49,033 nt of DNA from Pseudomonadota bacterium (GTDB taxonomy: Bacteria; Pseudomonadota; Gammaproteobacteria; JAKAQQ01), in NCBI GenBank assembly GCA_021798115.1, contig JAJZYM010000007.1, positions 1 to 49,033 of the forward strand. The letters are read 5' to 3'. Every line of letters begins with the position of its first letter. Position 1 is the first letter of the stretch. Both the position numbers and the translations under genes were made by a program. The notes below the pieces were generated by a model. It was not told the DNA's origin. It saw nothing but the letters and a program-made list of their open reading frames with translations, and searched no databases. Below, one piece after another: positions 8,326 through 17,292 of the stretch.

Positions 8326-8391
8326 GGCCTCTTGAAAGAAGACGTTCGGGTTCCCATCGTTACCAGGATCCCTCCAGGAGACACACGGCGT

Positions 8392-8769
8392 ATGCCCCTC
8401 TACGAATACCGCTGCGAGGCCTGCGGACACGAGTGCGAGGTCCTTCAGGGCATCCACGAAGCCGAGCTCACGCTCTGCCCGCACTGCGCGGAGCCCAAGC
8501 TCCACCGTGTGGTCTCGCGTGTGAGTTTCCGTCTGAAGGGCGGAGGATGGTACGAGACCGACTTCAAGAAGGATGGCCGTCGCAACGTCGCCGACGACGG
8601 GGCCGCCAAGCCTGCATCGGGGGGCGACGCCCCGGCTGCGGACGGCGGCGGCAAGACCCCGTCGGAAGAGAAGGCCGCGAAACCGGCGCCGAGCACCGCG
8701 AAACCCGTCGAGAGCTCCGCCAAACCCCCATCGGGCTCGTCGCCCTCGGGGACCGGCTCCGGCTCCTGA
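8392..8769 (+). CDS. FmdB-family zinc-ribbon protein with low-complexity tail
   Basis: The first 60 residues form a small zinc ribbon, MPLYEYRCEACGHECEVLQ then LTLCPHCAEPKLHRVVSR, with CxxC pairs that should bind one zinc, followed by the FmdB hallmark GGGWYETDFKK. Residues 65-125 are a low-complexity Ala/Lys/Pro/Ser/Gly tail. The molecular function of the family is not established. ATG 8392, not an upstream in-frame ATG, is the start because MPLYEYRC is the conserved N-terminus; AGGAG lies 11 bases before it. Its position before the DUF502 gene and aspS is the standard proteobacterial arrangement. Confidence 0.88.
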   Translation: MPLYEYRCEACGHECEVLQGIHEAELTLCPHCAEPKLHRVVSRVSFRLKGGGWYETDFKKDGRRNVADDGAAKPASGGDAPAADGGGKTPSEEKAAKPAPSTAKPVESSAKPPSGSSPSGTGSGS

Positions 8770-8773
8770 CGGC

Positions 8774-9418
8774 GTGTTCCGCCGACTTCGCCTGTGGTTT
8801 GCCTACGGCCTTGTCGTCTGGATCCCGATCGCCGTTACCATCCTCTCGCTCAAGCTCCTCTACGGCGTCGCGCACAGTCTTTGGGCGCTCCTTCCGGATT
8901 CGTGGCACCTGGGTTCCCTTCTGCACGCGCAGGTGCCCGGACTCAGCATCCTCGGGGTCCTGGTTCTCGTATTGGTCACCGGGATTCTCGTGCGCAACGT
9001 GGTGGGCGCCCACCTCGTCGGCTGGTTCGAGAAACTGATCGGGCGGGTCCCGTTCCTCCGCATCGTCTACGGGGTTACGAAACAGATCGCCTCTTCACTC
9101 TTCGTCGGCCGTCACCGCGCCTTTGAGCAGGCGGTTTTGGTGAGCTACCCCAAAGCGGGCTCGTACGCCATCGGGTTCGTGACCTCGCAGCGGGCGTTCC
9201 CCACCGAAGACGTGGGGGAGGAGCTTCTCAGCGTCTACGTCCCGACCACCCCCAACCCGACTTCGGGATTCCTGCTTCTTCTCCCACGGAGCGAGATTCG
9301 CCCGCTCGGTCTCAGTGTCGAGGAGGCGTTTCGCACACTCCTCACCCTCGGGATGACGAACCTTCTAGAGGATCCAGCGAAGAATCCGTCGGAGGAGAAC
9401 CCGACCGGAGGCGCATGA
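8774..9418 (+). CDS. DUF502 family membrane protein
   Basis: The product is 214 residues with two likely membrane segments: FAYGLVVWIPIAVTILSL near the N-terminus and ILGVLVLVLVTGILV around residues 57-72. Family signatures follow: LVRNVVGAHLVGWFEKLIGR, VPFLRIVYGVTKQI, IGFVTSQ and VYVPTTPNPTSGFLLLLP. The biochemical role of DUF502 is unknown. GTG 8774 lies 4 bases after fmdB and is chosen because the family N-terminus starts just before the first membrane segment; the open frame extends further upstream inside fmdB. No strong ribosome site is seen, so coupling to fmdB translation is likely. Confidence 0.88.
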   Translation: MFRRLRLWFAYGLVVWIPIAVTILSLKLLYGVAHSLWALLPDSWHLGSLLHAQVPGLSILGVLVLVLVTGILVRNVVGAHLVGWFEKLIGRVPFLRIVYGVTKQIASSLFVGRHRAFEQAVLVSYPKAGSYAIGFVTSQRAFPTEDVGEELLSVYVPTTPNPTSGFLLLLPRSEIRPLGLSVEEAFRTLLTLGMTNLLEDPAKNPSEENPTGGA

Positions 9419-9641
9419 AGGTCTTCGGGTGAGCCCGGGGAAATCGTCAGGACGATGGCCCGATCGCCAGGCAGGGCGGGCTCGGCTTTCCGAAGCTCGC
9501 GCCGTGGAGCCGTCTGGATTCGCCTTGGTGAGGGGTATCGATGGGGTTCGTGGATGTTGCGTGTCGAGCGGAGAGTGGGCCGACACTCTGCGGCGGGGCA
9601 CAGGATGAGGATGGAAGGACGCAACACGCCCGGGGGAGGAT

Positions 9642-9670
9642 CTGACACCGCCGAGGCGGACCGCTACAAT
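9642..9670 (+). promoter_or_regulatory. Promoter of aspS
   Basis: CTGACA (9642-9647) and TACAAT (9665-9670) are exactly 17 bases apart, each a 5/6 match to the sigma-70 consensus. The -10 is in the GC-TACAAT-GG context shared by other promoters here. The start of transcription would be near 9677, leaving a leader of about 33 bases. The 220 bases between DUF502 and this promoter hold no recognisable gene. Confidence 0.7.
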
Positions 9671-9709
9671 GGCGCCGTCGCGAGCGCACGCAAGATCGGG
9701 AGACGCCCC

Positions 9710-11521
9710 TTGAGCGGGCCGTGGCGCACACATCTCAGTACGGATCTCGTGGCCGAAGCTCCCGGCACGTCGGTCACGCTTGCGGGCTGGGTCCACCACC
9801 GTCGTGACCACGGGGGGGTGATCTTTCTTGATCTTCGTGATCACGAGGGGCTGGTCCAGGTCGTCTGCGATCCGTCTCGGCCGGAACTCTTTGGGCGCGC
9901 CGAGCGTGTGCGTGCGGAGTATGTGCTGAGCGTCCGCGGGACGCTCCGCCCGCGTCCGGCGGGGACGGAAAACCCGCGTCTTGCGACCGGGCGCCTCGAA
10001 GTGCTCGCGGAGAGCCTCGAGATCCTCAACCCCTCCGAGCCGCTGCCCTTCGCGCTCGACGAATCGGAGACGGGTGAGGGGGTCCGCCTCCGCTACCGGT
10101 ATCTCGATCTCCGCCGTCCGGAGATGCAGGAGCGTCTGCGTCTTCGCGCGCGTGTCGCAGCGGCGCTGCGACGCTGGCTCGAGGCACGCGGCTTTCTCGA
10201 AGTGGAGACGCCGATGCTCACCCGCGCAACCCCCGAAGGGGCGCGTGATTTCCTGGTGCCCTGCCGGCTTCAGCCGGGGACGTTCTACGCGCTGCCCCAG
10301 TCGCCCCAGCTCTACAAGCAGATTCTGATGATGAGCGGCGTCGACCGCTACTACCAGATCGTGCGTTGCTTCCGTGACGAGGATCTTCGCGCCGACCGTC
10401 AGCCCGAGTTCACCCAGCTCGACGTGGAGACCTCTTTCCTCGACGCCGAGGCGATCACCGGTCTCATGGAGGAGATGATCCGCACCGTCTTTCACGAGGT
10501 TCTCGGCGTTGCGCTGCCCGATCCCTTTCCGCGCCTCGCCTACGACGAGGTGATGGCCCGCTTCGGGAGCGACAAGCCGGACCTTCGCAACCCCCTCGAG
10601 CTCACCGAACTCACCGACTGGGCGCGTGGGACCTCGTTTCAGGTCTTCGCCCGCGCGGCCGCTCGTCCCGACGGTCGCGTGGCCGCGCTCCGCCTGCCCG
10701 GAGGGGGGGAGCTCGCCCGCACGCGCATCGACACCCACACCGAGCTCGCCCGCCGTCACGGCCTTGGAGGGCTCGCCTGGATCCGCGTCCTCGATCCCGA
10801 GCGTCTCCCGGAGGGACTCCAGTCTCCGGTCGTCAAGTTTCTCTCAGCCGACGAACTCCGCACGCTTCTTGCGCGCACGGGCGCCCGGGCGGGAGATCTT
10901 CTCTATTTTGCCGCCGAGACGCGGGCGAAAGTCGATCAGGCTCTCGATGTCCTGCGCCAGACGCTCGGACGGGAGCTCGGCCTCGGAGGCGAGGGTTGGG
11001 CCCCCCTCTGGGTCACCGATTTCCCGATGTTTGCCTGGAACGCCGACGAGCGACGCTGGGACGCGATGCACCACCCCTTCACCGCCCCTCGCGTCGCCTC
11101 CCCGGAGGAGCTTCGTGCGGACCCGGGGGCGGTCCGCGCCCACGCCTACGATCTCGTCCTGAACGGCTACGAGGTCGGCGGCGGATCGGTGCGCATCCAC
11201 CGCTCCGAGATCCAGGCCGCCGTCTTCGATCTCCTCGGGCTCGGGCGGGAGGAGAGCGAGGAGAAATTCGGCTTTCTTCTCGAAGCGCTCCGTTACGGCG
11301 CTCCGCCGCACGGCGGCATGGCCTTCGGTCTCGACCGTCTCGTCATGCTCATGAGCGGCGCGGCCAACATCCGCGAAGTGATCGCTTTCCCGAAGACCCA
11401 GACCGGCGCCGAGCCCCTGAGCCGTGCGCCGGCGCCCGTGCCCGCCGCCGATCTCGCCGCGCTCGGTCTGCGCCCCCTGGTGCCCGAGACCGGTCCGGCG
11501 CGTGAGCCCGGTTCGTCTTGA
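9710..11521 (+). CDS. aspS: Aspartyl-tRNA synthetase (possibly non-discriminating)
   Basis: It charges tRNA-Asp with aspartate. The 603-residue length fits bacterial AspRS. The OB-fold anticodon domain is seen at residues 20-110, class II motif 2 in FRDEDLRADRQPEFTQLD, the bacterial insertion domain in the middle, and motif 3 in GMAFGLDRLVMLM. TTG 9710, preceded by GGGAGA and 33 bases from the promoter, is chosen because homology starts at about residue 5; an upstream out-of-frame ATG at 9669 is not used. His34 in RRDHGG matches the His31 position of Pseudomonas-type AspRS that also charges tRNA-Asn (E. coli has Leu), so non-discriminating activity is a reasonable inference. Confidence 0.95.
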   Translation: MSGPWRTHLSTDLVAEAPGTSVTLAGWVHHRRDHGGVIFLDLRDHEGLVQVVCDPSRPELFGRAERVRAEYVLSVRGTLRPRPAGTENPRLATGRLEVLAESLEILNPSEPLPFALDESETGEGVRLRYRYLDLRRPEMQERLRLRARVAAALRRWLEARGFLEVETPMLTRATPEGARDFLVPCRLQPGTFYALPQSPQLYKQILMMSGVDRYYQIVRCFRDEDLRADRQPEFTQLDVETSFLDAEAITGLMEEMIRTVFHEVLGVALPDPFPRLAYDEVMARFGSDKPDLRNPLELTELTDWARGTSFQVFARAAARPDGRVAALRLPGGGELARTRIDTHTELARRHGLGGLAWIRVLDPERLPEGLQSPVVKFLSADELRTLLARTGARAGDLLYFAAETRAKVDQALDVLRQTLGRELGLGGEGWAPLWVTDFPMFAWNADERRWDAMHHPFTAPRVASPEELRADPGAVRAHAYDLVLNGYEVGGGSVRIHRSEIQAAVFDLLGLGREESEEKFGFLLEALRYGAPPHGGMAFGLDRLVMLMSGAANIREVIAFPKTQTGAEPLSRAPAPVPAADLAALGLRPLVPETGPAREPGSS

Positions 11522-11597
11522 TCCCGCGGACGAAGGGTCGTTCCCGGCGTCTTTTTGTTTGTTACCATGTTCGCCTAGGTTCCCGGAGAGCGGCGTC

Positions 11598-12155
11598 GTG
11601 ACGGCGAAGACTTCCCACGAGCTCGAGGCGGGGCGACCACTTCCGCCGTTCCGTCTCCTCGACCCGCGTCGCGGAACGACGGTGTGCGAGAGCGATTGGG
11701 TCGAGGCTCCGGGTCTTCTCGTGATGGTGCTCTGCAACCACTGCCCCTACGTCCGTCACATCGAGGAGGGAATCCTCGCCTGCACCCGCGAGTACGGACC
11801 GCGCGGGATCGCCTGTCTTGGGGTGAGCGCCAACGACCCCGAGACCTACCCCGAGGATGCGCCCGGGAAACTCGCCGAGCGCGCCCGTCTCAAGGACTAT
11901 CCGTTCCCGTATCTTCACGACGCGGACCAGTCCTTCGTGCGTGCGCTCGGCGCGCAATGCACCCCCGAGTTCTACCTCTACGACGCCGGGCGGCGACTCT
12001 ATTACCACGGACGTTTCGACGGGGCGACCCCCGGAAACGGCGTGCCCGTCGACGGGCGCGATCTTCGCGCGGCCCTCGACGATCTCCTGGCCGGGCGGCC
12101 CCCGCCCGACCGCCCTCTTCCGAGTCTCGGATGCAGCATCAAATGGCGCGTGTGA
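11598..12155 (+). CDS. Thioredoxin-fold protein of the AhpC/TSA-like group (CNHCPYV type)
   Basis: The 185-residue product has a thioredoxin fold. Instead of CGPC the active site is LCNHCPYVRH, a CxxC pair in the redox position. Downstream signatures are CLGVSANDPETYPEDAP, AQCTPEFYLYD (a cis-Pro-type region with an extra Cys) and a C-terminal SLGCSIKW. Proteins of this type are widespread in bacteria and annotated as thioredoxin-like or thiol-disulfide oxidoreductases without known substrate. There is no signal peptide, so it is cytoplasmic. GTG 11598 is preceded by GGAGAG. The last bases overlap the DUF1820 start region, suggesting cotranscription. Confidence 0.8.
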   Translation: MTAKTSHELEAGRPLPPFRLLDPRRGTTVCESDWVEAPGLLVMVLCNHCPYVRHIEEGILACTREYGPRGIACLGVSANDPETYPEDAPGKLAERARLKDYPFPYLHDADQSFVRALGAQCTPEFYLYDAGRRLYYHGRFDGATPGNGVPVDGRDLRAALDDLLAGRPPPDRPLPSLGCSIKWRV

Positions 12156-12487
12156 GCCCTTCTCTCTACCGTGTCACCTTCCTCAATCAGGGGAAGGTCT
12201 ACGAGGTTTACGTGCGCCGCGTCCACCAGAACGGACTCTGGGGCTTCGTCGTCCTCGAGGATTTCGTCTTCGGCAACCGCAGCACGGTCGTCGTCGACCC
12301 CTCGGAAGAGAAGCTCCGCGACGAGTTCGGAGGGACCCGCAGCGTCCAGGTCCCGATGCACGCGGTCCTGCGCATCGACGAGGTGAACCGCGAGGGAACG
12401 GCGAAGATCACCCCCGCCGAGGGCGGCAACGTCATGCCCTTTCCCTTCCCGACCTACTCCTCGGGACAGAAGGAGCCCAAATCTTGA
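12143..12487 (+). CDS. DUF1820 family protein
   Basis: The product is a soluble protein of 114 residues. Family motifs are YRVTFLNQGKVYEVYVR, a GFVVLEDFVFG stretch, VVVDPSEEKLRDEF, and VPMHAVLRIDEV near the C-terminus. The family is found mainly in gammaproteobacteria and has no assigned function. ATG 12143 is preferred; ATG 12131 is in frame upstream, and GTG 12152 makes a GTGA overlap with the previous stop. It lies between the thioredoxin-like gene and a beta-barrel gene, overlapping both, so the three look like one operon. Confidence 0.85.
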   Translation: MARVSPSLYRVTFLNQGKVYEVYVRRVHQNGLWGFVVLEDFVFGNRSTVVVDPSEEKLRDEFGGTRSVQVPMHAVLRIDEVNREGTAKITPAEGGNVMPFPFPTYSSGQKEPKS

Positions 12488-13086
12488 TCCGCGGGCGCCG
12501 TTCCCTCACCGCGCTTTTCCTCGCCGGCGCCCTTCTCGCCCCGCCCCTCGCCCGGGCGGCTCCGTCCTTCTCCGGACCCGATCTCGGCATGAGCGGGGTG
12601 GGGTACGGGTGGAACCGGACCGGAAATTCCGGCTACTACGGGGACTCGGCGCGCGGCCCCTCGCTGCGCCTCGGATGGACCGTGGCCGGGGGGATCTACC
12701 TCGTCGGGCGCGCCGGTCGCCTCCTCTTCTACAACCGGAGCGAGCGGCTCGAGGATGCCTCGCTGGGCGTCGGCTACATCGCCGATCCCACCGGCCGGGC
12801 GGCGGCGTACGTCGAGGCGGACTATGTGCGCGCGAATCTCACGGACGTCCCGGCCGCTGCCCACGAATACTATTGGCGTTTCGTCTACGGGATCCGCCAG
12901 GACCTGGGCGGGCCCTTCGTGCTCGGTCTCAGACTCGACGGGGAAGTGAACCAGCACTGGGCCCCGCACGGCCTGGGGGAGAGGCTCTCGCTCGCGGCCG
13001 GGTTCGCCCCTCTCACCCTCGGGGTGGCCTGGAGCCACGATCTCGATGTGAACGCCGCGCAGGCGTTCCTGCGCGTTTCCTTCTGA
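12484..13086 (+). CDS. Small outer-membrane beta-barrel protein, unassigned
   Basis: The 200-residue product has a clear signal peptide ([20 protein letters not shown], cleaved after PPLARA). The mature chain alternates short hydrophobic strands ([53 protein letters not shown]). It ends in RVSF, the terminal aromatic signal read by the BAM complex. About eight strands would fit its length. I do not recognise a specific family; OmpW- or YfaZ-like barrels are the nearest idea. TTG 12484 overlaps the DUF1820 stop (TTGA) with AGGAG 8 bases before it, so the start is well supported despite being rare. Confidence 0.7.
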   Translation: MIRGRRSLTALFLAGALLAPPLARAAPSFSGPDLGMSGVGYGWNRTGNSGYYGDSARGPSLRLGWTVAGGIYLVGRAGRLLFYNRSERLEDASLGVGYIADPTGRAAAYVEADYVRANLTDVPAAAHEYYWRFVYGIRQDLGGPFVLGLRLDGEVNQHWAPHGLGERLSLAAGFAPLTLGVAWSHDLDVNAAQAFLRVSF

Positions 13087-13114
13087 TGCCGGCGGACAGG
13101 GCGGAGGCTCACCC

Positions 13115-14458
13115 GTGCGCGTGAGCATTTTCGGCACCGGCTACGTCGGTCTCGTCACCGGGGCGTGCTTTGCGGAGGCGGGTCACCACGTCGTCTGCGC
13201 CGATGTCGACCGGGAGAAAATCGCGCGTTTGCGCGCCGGCGATATTCCGATTTACGAACCCGGGCTCGAACCGATCGTGCGCCGCTCGGCCCGCGCGGGT
13301 CGTCTACGGTTCACGACCGACTCCGCCGAGGCCGTCGCACACGGGGAGTTCCTCTTCATCGCCGTCGGGACCCCTCCGAGCGAAGACGGCTCGGCCGATC
13401 TTCGCCACGTGCTGGCCGTCGCCGAAACGATCGGTGATCTTCTCGAGGAGCCGGCCGTCGTCGTCGTCAAATCCACGGTGCCGGTCGGCACCTGCGATCT
13501 CGTGGCCGAGACGGTCGCGCGCCGGCGCGCCGCGCGCGGGCGCGACGCCCCCGTGGCGGTGCTCTCCAACCCCGAGTTTCTCAAGGAAGGGGCGGCGGTG
13601 AGCGACTTCCTGCGCCCCGACCGCATCGTCGTCGGCGGCCGTGACCCCGCGGCTCTCGAGAGGATCAAGACGCTTTACGCCCCGTTCAACCGCAACCACA
13701 ACCGCCTCCTCATCATGGATCTCCGCTCGGCGGAGCTCACCAAGTACGCGGCGAACGGTCTCCTCGCCACGAAGATCAGCTTCATGAACGAGATCGCCGC
13801 TCTCGCCGACCGTCTGGGCGCGGACATCGAGCAGGTGCGCGTCGGGATCGGCTCCGACCCACGCATCGGCTACCAGTTCCTCTACGCCGGGGCGGGTTAC
13901 GGGGGCTCGTGCTTCCCGAAGGACGTGCGCGCCCTCGCGCGGACCGCCCGGCGGGAGGGCGTCGAACCCTGGATCCTCGATGCCGTGGAGCGCCGTAACG
14001 ACGCCCAGAAGCACGTTCTCTTCGAAAAGATCCACCACCACTTCGAGGGCCGCCTCGCCGGACGGGTCTTCGCCGTCTGGGGGCTGGCCTTCAAACCCCA
14101 GACCGACGATCTTCGGGAGGCGCCGAGCCGCGTCCTCCTCGACGACCTCTGGCGTTCGGGGGCGCGGGTCCGCGTCCACGATCCGGAGGCGATCCCCGCC
14201 ATGCGGAAACTTTACGGCGAGCGGCCCGATCTCGAGTTCGTCGACGAGCCCGAGGAGGCCCTCGCGGGGGCCGACGCCCTCGTTCTCGTCACCGAGTGGT
14301 CGGTCTATCGAAGCCCGGAGTGGGCGCTCCTCGCCGAACGCCTGCGGGCGCGGGTCGTCTTTGACGGACGCAACCTCTACGACCCCGCGTCGGTTTCCGC
14401 CGCGGGCCTCGTCTATTACGGGATCGGTCGCGGCGGGCGGAACGCGACGCCCGCCTGA
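13115..14458 (+). CDS. ugd: UDP-glucose 6-dehydrogenase
   Basis: It oxidises UDP-glucose twice with NAD+ to UDP-glucuronate, a precursor for exopolysaccharide and lipid A sugars. The 447-residue product has an N-terminal Rossmann [14 protein letters not shown], the [13 protein letters not shown] loop, [20 protein letters not shown], and the catalytic Cys266 in [10 protein letters not shown]. The C-terminal domain begins [19 protein letters not shown] 13115 has GGAGG upstream. It is 28 bases after the barrel gene and ends tail-to-tail with phhB, 7 bases apart. Confidence 0.95.
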   Translation: MRVSIFGTGYVGLVTGACFAEAGHHVVCADVDREKIARLRAGDIPIYEPGLEPIVRRSARAGRLRFTTDSAEAVAHGEFLFIAVGTPPSEDGSADLRHVLAVAETIGDLLEEPAVVVVKSTVPVGTCDLVAETVARRRAARGRDAPVAVLSNPEFLKEGAAVSDFLRPDRIVVGGRDPAALERIKTLYAPFNRNHNRLLIMDLRSAELTKYAANGLLATKISFMNEIAALADRLGADIEQVRVGIGSDPRIGYQFLYAGAGYGGSCFPKDVRALARTARREGVEPWILDAVERRNDAQKHVLFEKIHHHFEGRLAGRVFAVWGLAFKPQTDDLREAPSRVLLDDLWRSGARVRVHDPEAIPAMRKLYGERPDLEFVDEPEEALAGADALVLVTEWSVYRSPEWALLAERLRARVVFDGRNLYDPASVSAAGLVYYGIGRGGRNATPA

Positions 14459-14465
14459 GACGTCT

Positions 14466-14807
14466 TCAGCCTTCGGCGCCCAGGCGGTCGATCTTGGCCG
14501 CGCAGATGAAATCGTTCTCCGAGAGACCGCCGATCGCGTGCGTCTGGTAACGGATCTTGAGCCGGTTGTAGCCCACCTCGAGATCCGGATGGTGGTCTTC
14601 CTGATGGGCGACCCAGGCGACGGCGTTGACGAAGGCCATCGTGCGGTGAAAGTCGGGGAAACGGTAAAGACGCTCGAGCGCCGTGCCGTCCGGGCTGAGC
14701 GACCAGGCGGGCTCGAGCTTCTTGAGGTAGCGCTCGGCGTCGGCACGGCTCAGGGGAGGAATCCCCCCTTCGCAGGGGCGGCAGCGTTTTTCGGCAAGTT
14801 CGGTCAC
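14466..14807 (-). CDS. phhB: Pterin-4a-carbinolamine dehydratase
   Basis: It dehydrates 4a-hydroxytetrahydrobiopterin-type pterins formed by phenylalanine hydroxylase, allowing the cofactor to be recycled. The 113-residue protein has the family hallmark HQEDHHPDLEVGYNRLKIRY, with the catalytic His residues, followed by THAIGGLSENDFICAAKID. The N-terminus carries CRPCEGGIPPLS, usual for this group. GTG 14807 overlaps the phhA stop by 4 bases, so the two proteins are translationally coupled, matching their partnership. Confidence 0.93.
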   Translation of the reverse strand: MTELAEKRCRPCEGGIPPLSRADAERYLKKLEPAWSLSPDGTALERLYRFPDFHRTMAFVNAVAWVAHQEDHHPDLEVGYNRLKIRYQTHAIGGLSENDFICAAKIDRLGAEG

Positions 14808-15637
14808 GACAAGGACTCCACGGGCAGGGGACGGGATGCTGAGGGGGCCGGGGGTGGAGGGTAGGCGGGCGGCAGATCGCCTTCCCGCCGCGCCCGCCGG
14901 ACCCAGGCGACGAGATCCTCCCGGGCGACGGCGAAGAGTTCGTCGAAACTCTCGAGATAGTAATAAAGCGGTTGGTAGATGTCGATGCGGTAGGGCGTGC
15001 GGAGCACGGTGAGGAGATCGAAACGCTCGCGCCGCGGTTCGGGGCTCTCGACCGCGTAGACCGTCTCGCCCACCGAGGAGAGGATCCCCGCCCCGTAGGT
15101 GCGCCAACCCTCGGGCGTGCGGAGCAGCCCGAACTCGATCGTGAACCAGTAGAGACGGGCGAGGACGTCCTCCTCCTCACGGTCGCGGCAGCGCCGCCCC
15201 GCCGCACCGTAGGCGCGGGTGAAGGCCGCGAATCTTGGGTCGGAGAGGAGCGGGGTGTGGCCGAAGACCTCGTGGAACACGTCCGGCTCCTGGAGGTAGT
15301 CGAACTCTTCGCGCGCGCGGATGAAGGTGGCGCAGGGGAAGCGCCCGGAGGCGAGGAGCTCGAAGAAGGTGCGGTTCGGGATGAGCGCTGGGACCGGCAC
15401 GATCCCGACGCCCGTGGTCCGGGCGAGGGCCGTCGTGACCTCGAAACACTGGGGAATGCGTGTGGGGGGAAGCCCCACGGTCTCGAGAGACTCGAGAAAG
15501 AGAGGGCAGGCGCGGCCCGGAAGGATCGTCATCTGCCGCGTGTAGAGGTCGCGCCAGACGGCGTTCTCCTCGGCGCTGTACGCCACCCGCCCCGTGGCGT
15601 CGGGGGTCTTGGCCGCGTAGACGATGCCCTTGCCCAT
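14804..15637 (-). CDS. phhA: Phenylalanine 4-monooxygenase
   Basis: It hydroxylates L-phenylalanine to L-tyrosine using O2, non-haem iron and a reduced pterin. The 277-residue product is the bacterial catalytic-domain form without a regulatory ACT domain. The 2-His-1-Glu iron triad is visible as His122 and His127 in FHEVFGHTPLL and Glu168 in YWFTIEFGLL. The pterin-binding region includes PNRTFFELLASGRFP, and YGAGILSSVGE is conserved. A strong GGAGGTGAG ribosome site precedes ATG 15637. It is the first gene of phhA-phhB, divergent from gcvT over 143 bases. Confidence 0.95.
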   Translation of the reverse strand: MGKGIVYAAKTPDATGRVAYSAEENAVWRDLYTRQMTILPGRACPLFLESLETVGLPPTRIPQCFEVTTALARTTGVGIVPVPALIPNRTFFELLASGRFPCATFIRAREEFDYLQEPDVFHEVFGHTPLLSDPRFAAFTRAYGAAGRRCRDREEEDVLARLYWFTIEFGLLRTPEGWRTYGAGILSSVGETVYAVESPEPRRERFDLLTVLRTPYRIDIYQPLYYYLESFDELFAVAREDLVAWVRRARREGDLPPAYPPPPAPSASRPLPVESLS

Positions 15638-15685
15638 GGCGTCTCACCTCCGCCTCTCATTCTAGCGCTCCCCGCCGCGCTCCCG

Positions 15686-15691
15686 TATCAT
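15686..15691 (+). promoter_or_regulatory. Weak candidate -10 for the gcv operon
   Basis: TATCAT at 15686-15691 is the only AT-rich hexamer in the phhA-gcvT intergenic region. It has no recognisable -35. On the minus strand the overlapping TATGAT could serve phhA instead. The remaining 90 bases to gcvT contain a small GGCGCG-ATC-CGCGCC palindrome (15711-15725) but nothing resembling a glycine riboswitch. Confidence 0.3.
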
Positions 15692-15780
15692 AGAGAGGTG
15701 CGACGGAGGCGGCGCGATCCGCGCCCCCGCCCGGATTCCGGCGCCGTCCGCACGCTCGCCGCCCCGGGGGTCCGCGCACC

Positions 15781-16881
15781 GTGTCCGAACGTACGCCGCT
15801 CTATGATCTTCACCGTGAGCTCGGCGCCCGTTTCGTCGATTTCGGCGGTTACGAGATGCCGCTCCACTACGGCTCGCAGATCGAGGAACACCACGAGGTC
15901 CGCCGTGCGGCCGGGCTTTTCGACGTCGCGCACATGGGCATTCTCGATCTCGAGGGGCCCGGCACGACGGCCTTTCTCCGTCGCCTCCTCGCCAACGACG
16001 TGGCACGGATCGAGCGCGACGGCCGGGCGCTCTACAGTTGTCTCCTCGCCGAGGATGGAGGGGTGCTCGACGATCTCATCGCGTACCGTCGGGGCGAAGA
16101 CCGCTACCGGCTCGTGGTGAACGCCGCCACGAAGAACAAGGACGAGGCCTGGATCCGTGCCCGCGCACCCGCTTCGGTCCGCATCACCCGCCGCGACGAT
16201 CTCGGTCTTCTGGCTCTCCAGGGCCCCGCGTCGCCCACCCTTCTTCGTCAGGCCCTTCCCGGTCCCTGGGACGGGCTTCGCCCGTTCGCCTTTGCCGAGG
16301 AGGGGGATCTCTTCGTCGCCCGGACCGGCTACACCGGTGAGGACGGCTTCGAGATCGCCGTGGCGGCCTCCGCCCTCGAGGAACTCGCCCGCCGGCTCCT
16401 CGCGGCGGGGGCCCGACCCACGGGCCTCGGGGCGCGCGACACCCTCCGGCTCGAGGCGGGCCTCAATCTCTCCGGGCAGGATATGGACCCCGGGGTGAAC
16501 CCGCTCGAGTCCAATCTCGGCTGGACGGTGTCGTTCGACGACCCCGAGCGCGGCTTCATCGGCCGTGCCGCCCTCGAAGAGGCGAAACGCACGGGCCCGC
16601 GCCGCCGCCTTGTGGGTGTTCTCCTCGGACGCCGTGCGGTCCTGCGCCACGACCAGGAGGTCCTCGATGAGGCGGGACGTCCCGCCGGCCGTCTCACGAG
16701 CGGAGGTTACGGTCCAAGCCTTGACCGCGGTCTCGGATTCGCCCGTCTCGACGAACCGCTCCGGGGCCCGTACCACGTTCTTCTGCACGGGCGCGCCGAG
16801 CCCCTCGAGCTCGTTCGCCTGCCTTTCGTCCGCCGCGGGCAACCCGCCTACCGCCCGCTTGATCTTTCTCCCCCTTCCTGA
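15781..16881 (+). CDS. gcvT: Glycine cleavage system T protein (aminomethyltransferase)
   Basis: It transfers the methylene group from aminomethyl-lipoyl-GcvH to tetrahydrofolate, releasing ammonia. The 366-residue product has the full family pattern. LGARFVDFGGYEMPLHYG, the AGLFDVAHMG motif near residue 47, LLANDVARIERDGRALYSCL and GYTGEDGFEI come in order. Then follow GARDTLRLEAGLNLSGQDMD, with the Asp that assists folate attack, and the C-terminal TSGGYGPSLDRGLGFA. GTG 15781 starts it with no strong ribosome site. It heads the operon gcvT-gcvH-gcvPA-tpx-gcvPB-PfkB kinase. Confidence 0.95.
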   Translation: MSERTPLYDLHRELGARFVDFGGYEMPLHYGSQIEEHHEVRRAAGLFDVAHMGILDLEGPGTTAFLRRLLANDVARIERDGRALYSCLLAEDGGVLDDLIAYRRGEDRYRLVVNAATKNKDEAWIRARAPASVRITRRDDLGLLALQGPASPTLLRQALPGPWDGLRPFAFAEEGDLFVARTGYTGEDGFEIAVAASALEELARRLLAAGARPTGLGARDTLRLEAGLNLSGQDMDPGVNPLESNLGWTVSFDDPERGFIGRAALEEAKRTGPRRRLVGVLLGRRAVLRHDQEVLDEAGRPAGRLTSGGYGPSLDRGLGFARLDEPLRGPYHVLLHGRAEPLELVRLPFVRRGQPAYRPLDLSPPS

Positions 16882-16890
16882 GGTTTCCCG

Positions 16891-17292
16891 ATGAGCAGCC
16901 CCCCCCCGAGTGATCGCCGCTACACCCGCACCCACGAGTGGCTCCGTGCCGAAAACGACGGCACCTACCTTCTCGGGATCACCGACCACGCCCAGTCGGC
17001 GCTCGGCGATGTCGTCTTCGTCGAGGTCAAGCCGGCCGGGACGGCGGTGGAGGCCGGAGGAAGCGTGGCGGTCGTCGAATCGGTGAAGGCGGCCTCGGAC
17101 GTCTACACCCCGTTCGCCGCCGAAATCGTGGCCGCGAACGCGGATCTTGCCCAGCGCCCCGAGGTTCTCAACCAGGATCCCTACGGGGAGGGTTGGATCC
17201 TCCGTCTCAAGCCGGCCGAGGGGAGCGACCCCGGGGCCGGCCTTCTCGACGCGTCCTCCTACGGCCGGAGCCTCGAGGACGCGCATGACTGA
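16891..17292 (+). CDS. gcvH: Glycine cleavage system H protein (lipoyl carrier)
   Basis: The 133-residue carrier shuttles the aminomethyl group between the P, T and L proteins on a lipoyl arm. The lipoylated residue is Lys66 in [22 protein letters not shown] near the N-terminus, [18 protein letters not shown], and [15 protein letters not shown] near the C-terminus are standard. It starts 9 bases after gcvT and its last 8 bases overlap gcvPA. The lipoate ligase or synthase genes needed for modification are not in the window. Confidence 0.96.
   Translation: MSSPPPSDRRYTRTHEWLRAENDGTYLLGITDHAQSALGDVVFVEVKPAGTAVEAGGSVAVVESVKAASDVYTPFAAEIVAANADLAQRPEVLNQDPYGEGWILRLKPAEGSDPGAGLLDASSYGRSLEDAHD

Noticed and set aside
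9455-9709. Upstream 85-codon extension of aspS from ATG 9455
   Set aside because: It would precede the aspS promoter at 9642-9670 and shows no similarity to AspRS N-termini.
15655-15780. Glycine riboswitch before gcvT
   Set aside because: The leader lacks the paired aptamer motifs; only a short GGCGCG-ATC-CGCGCC palindrome is present.
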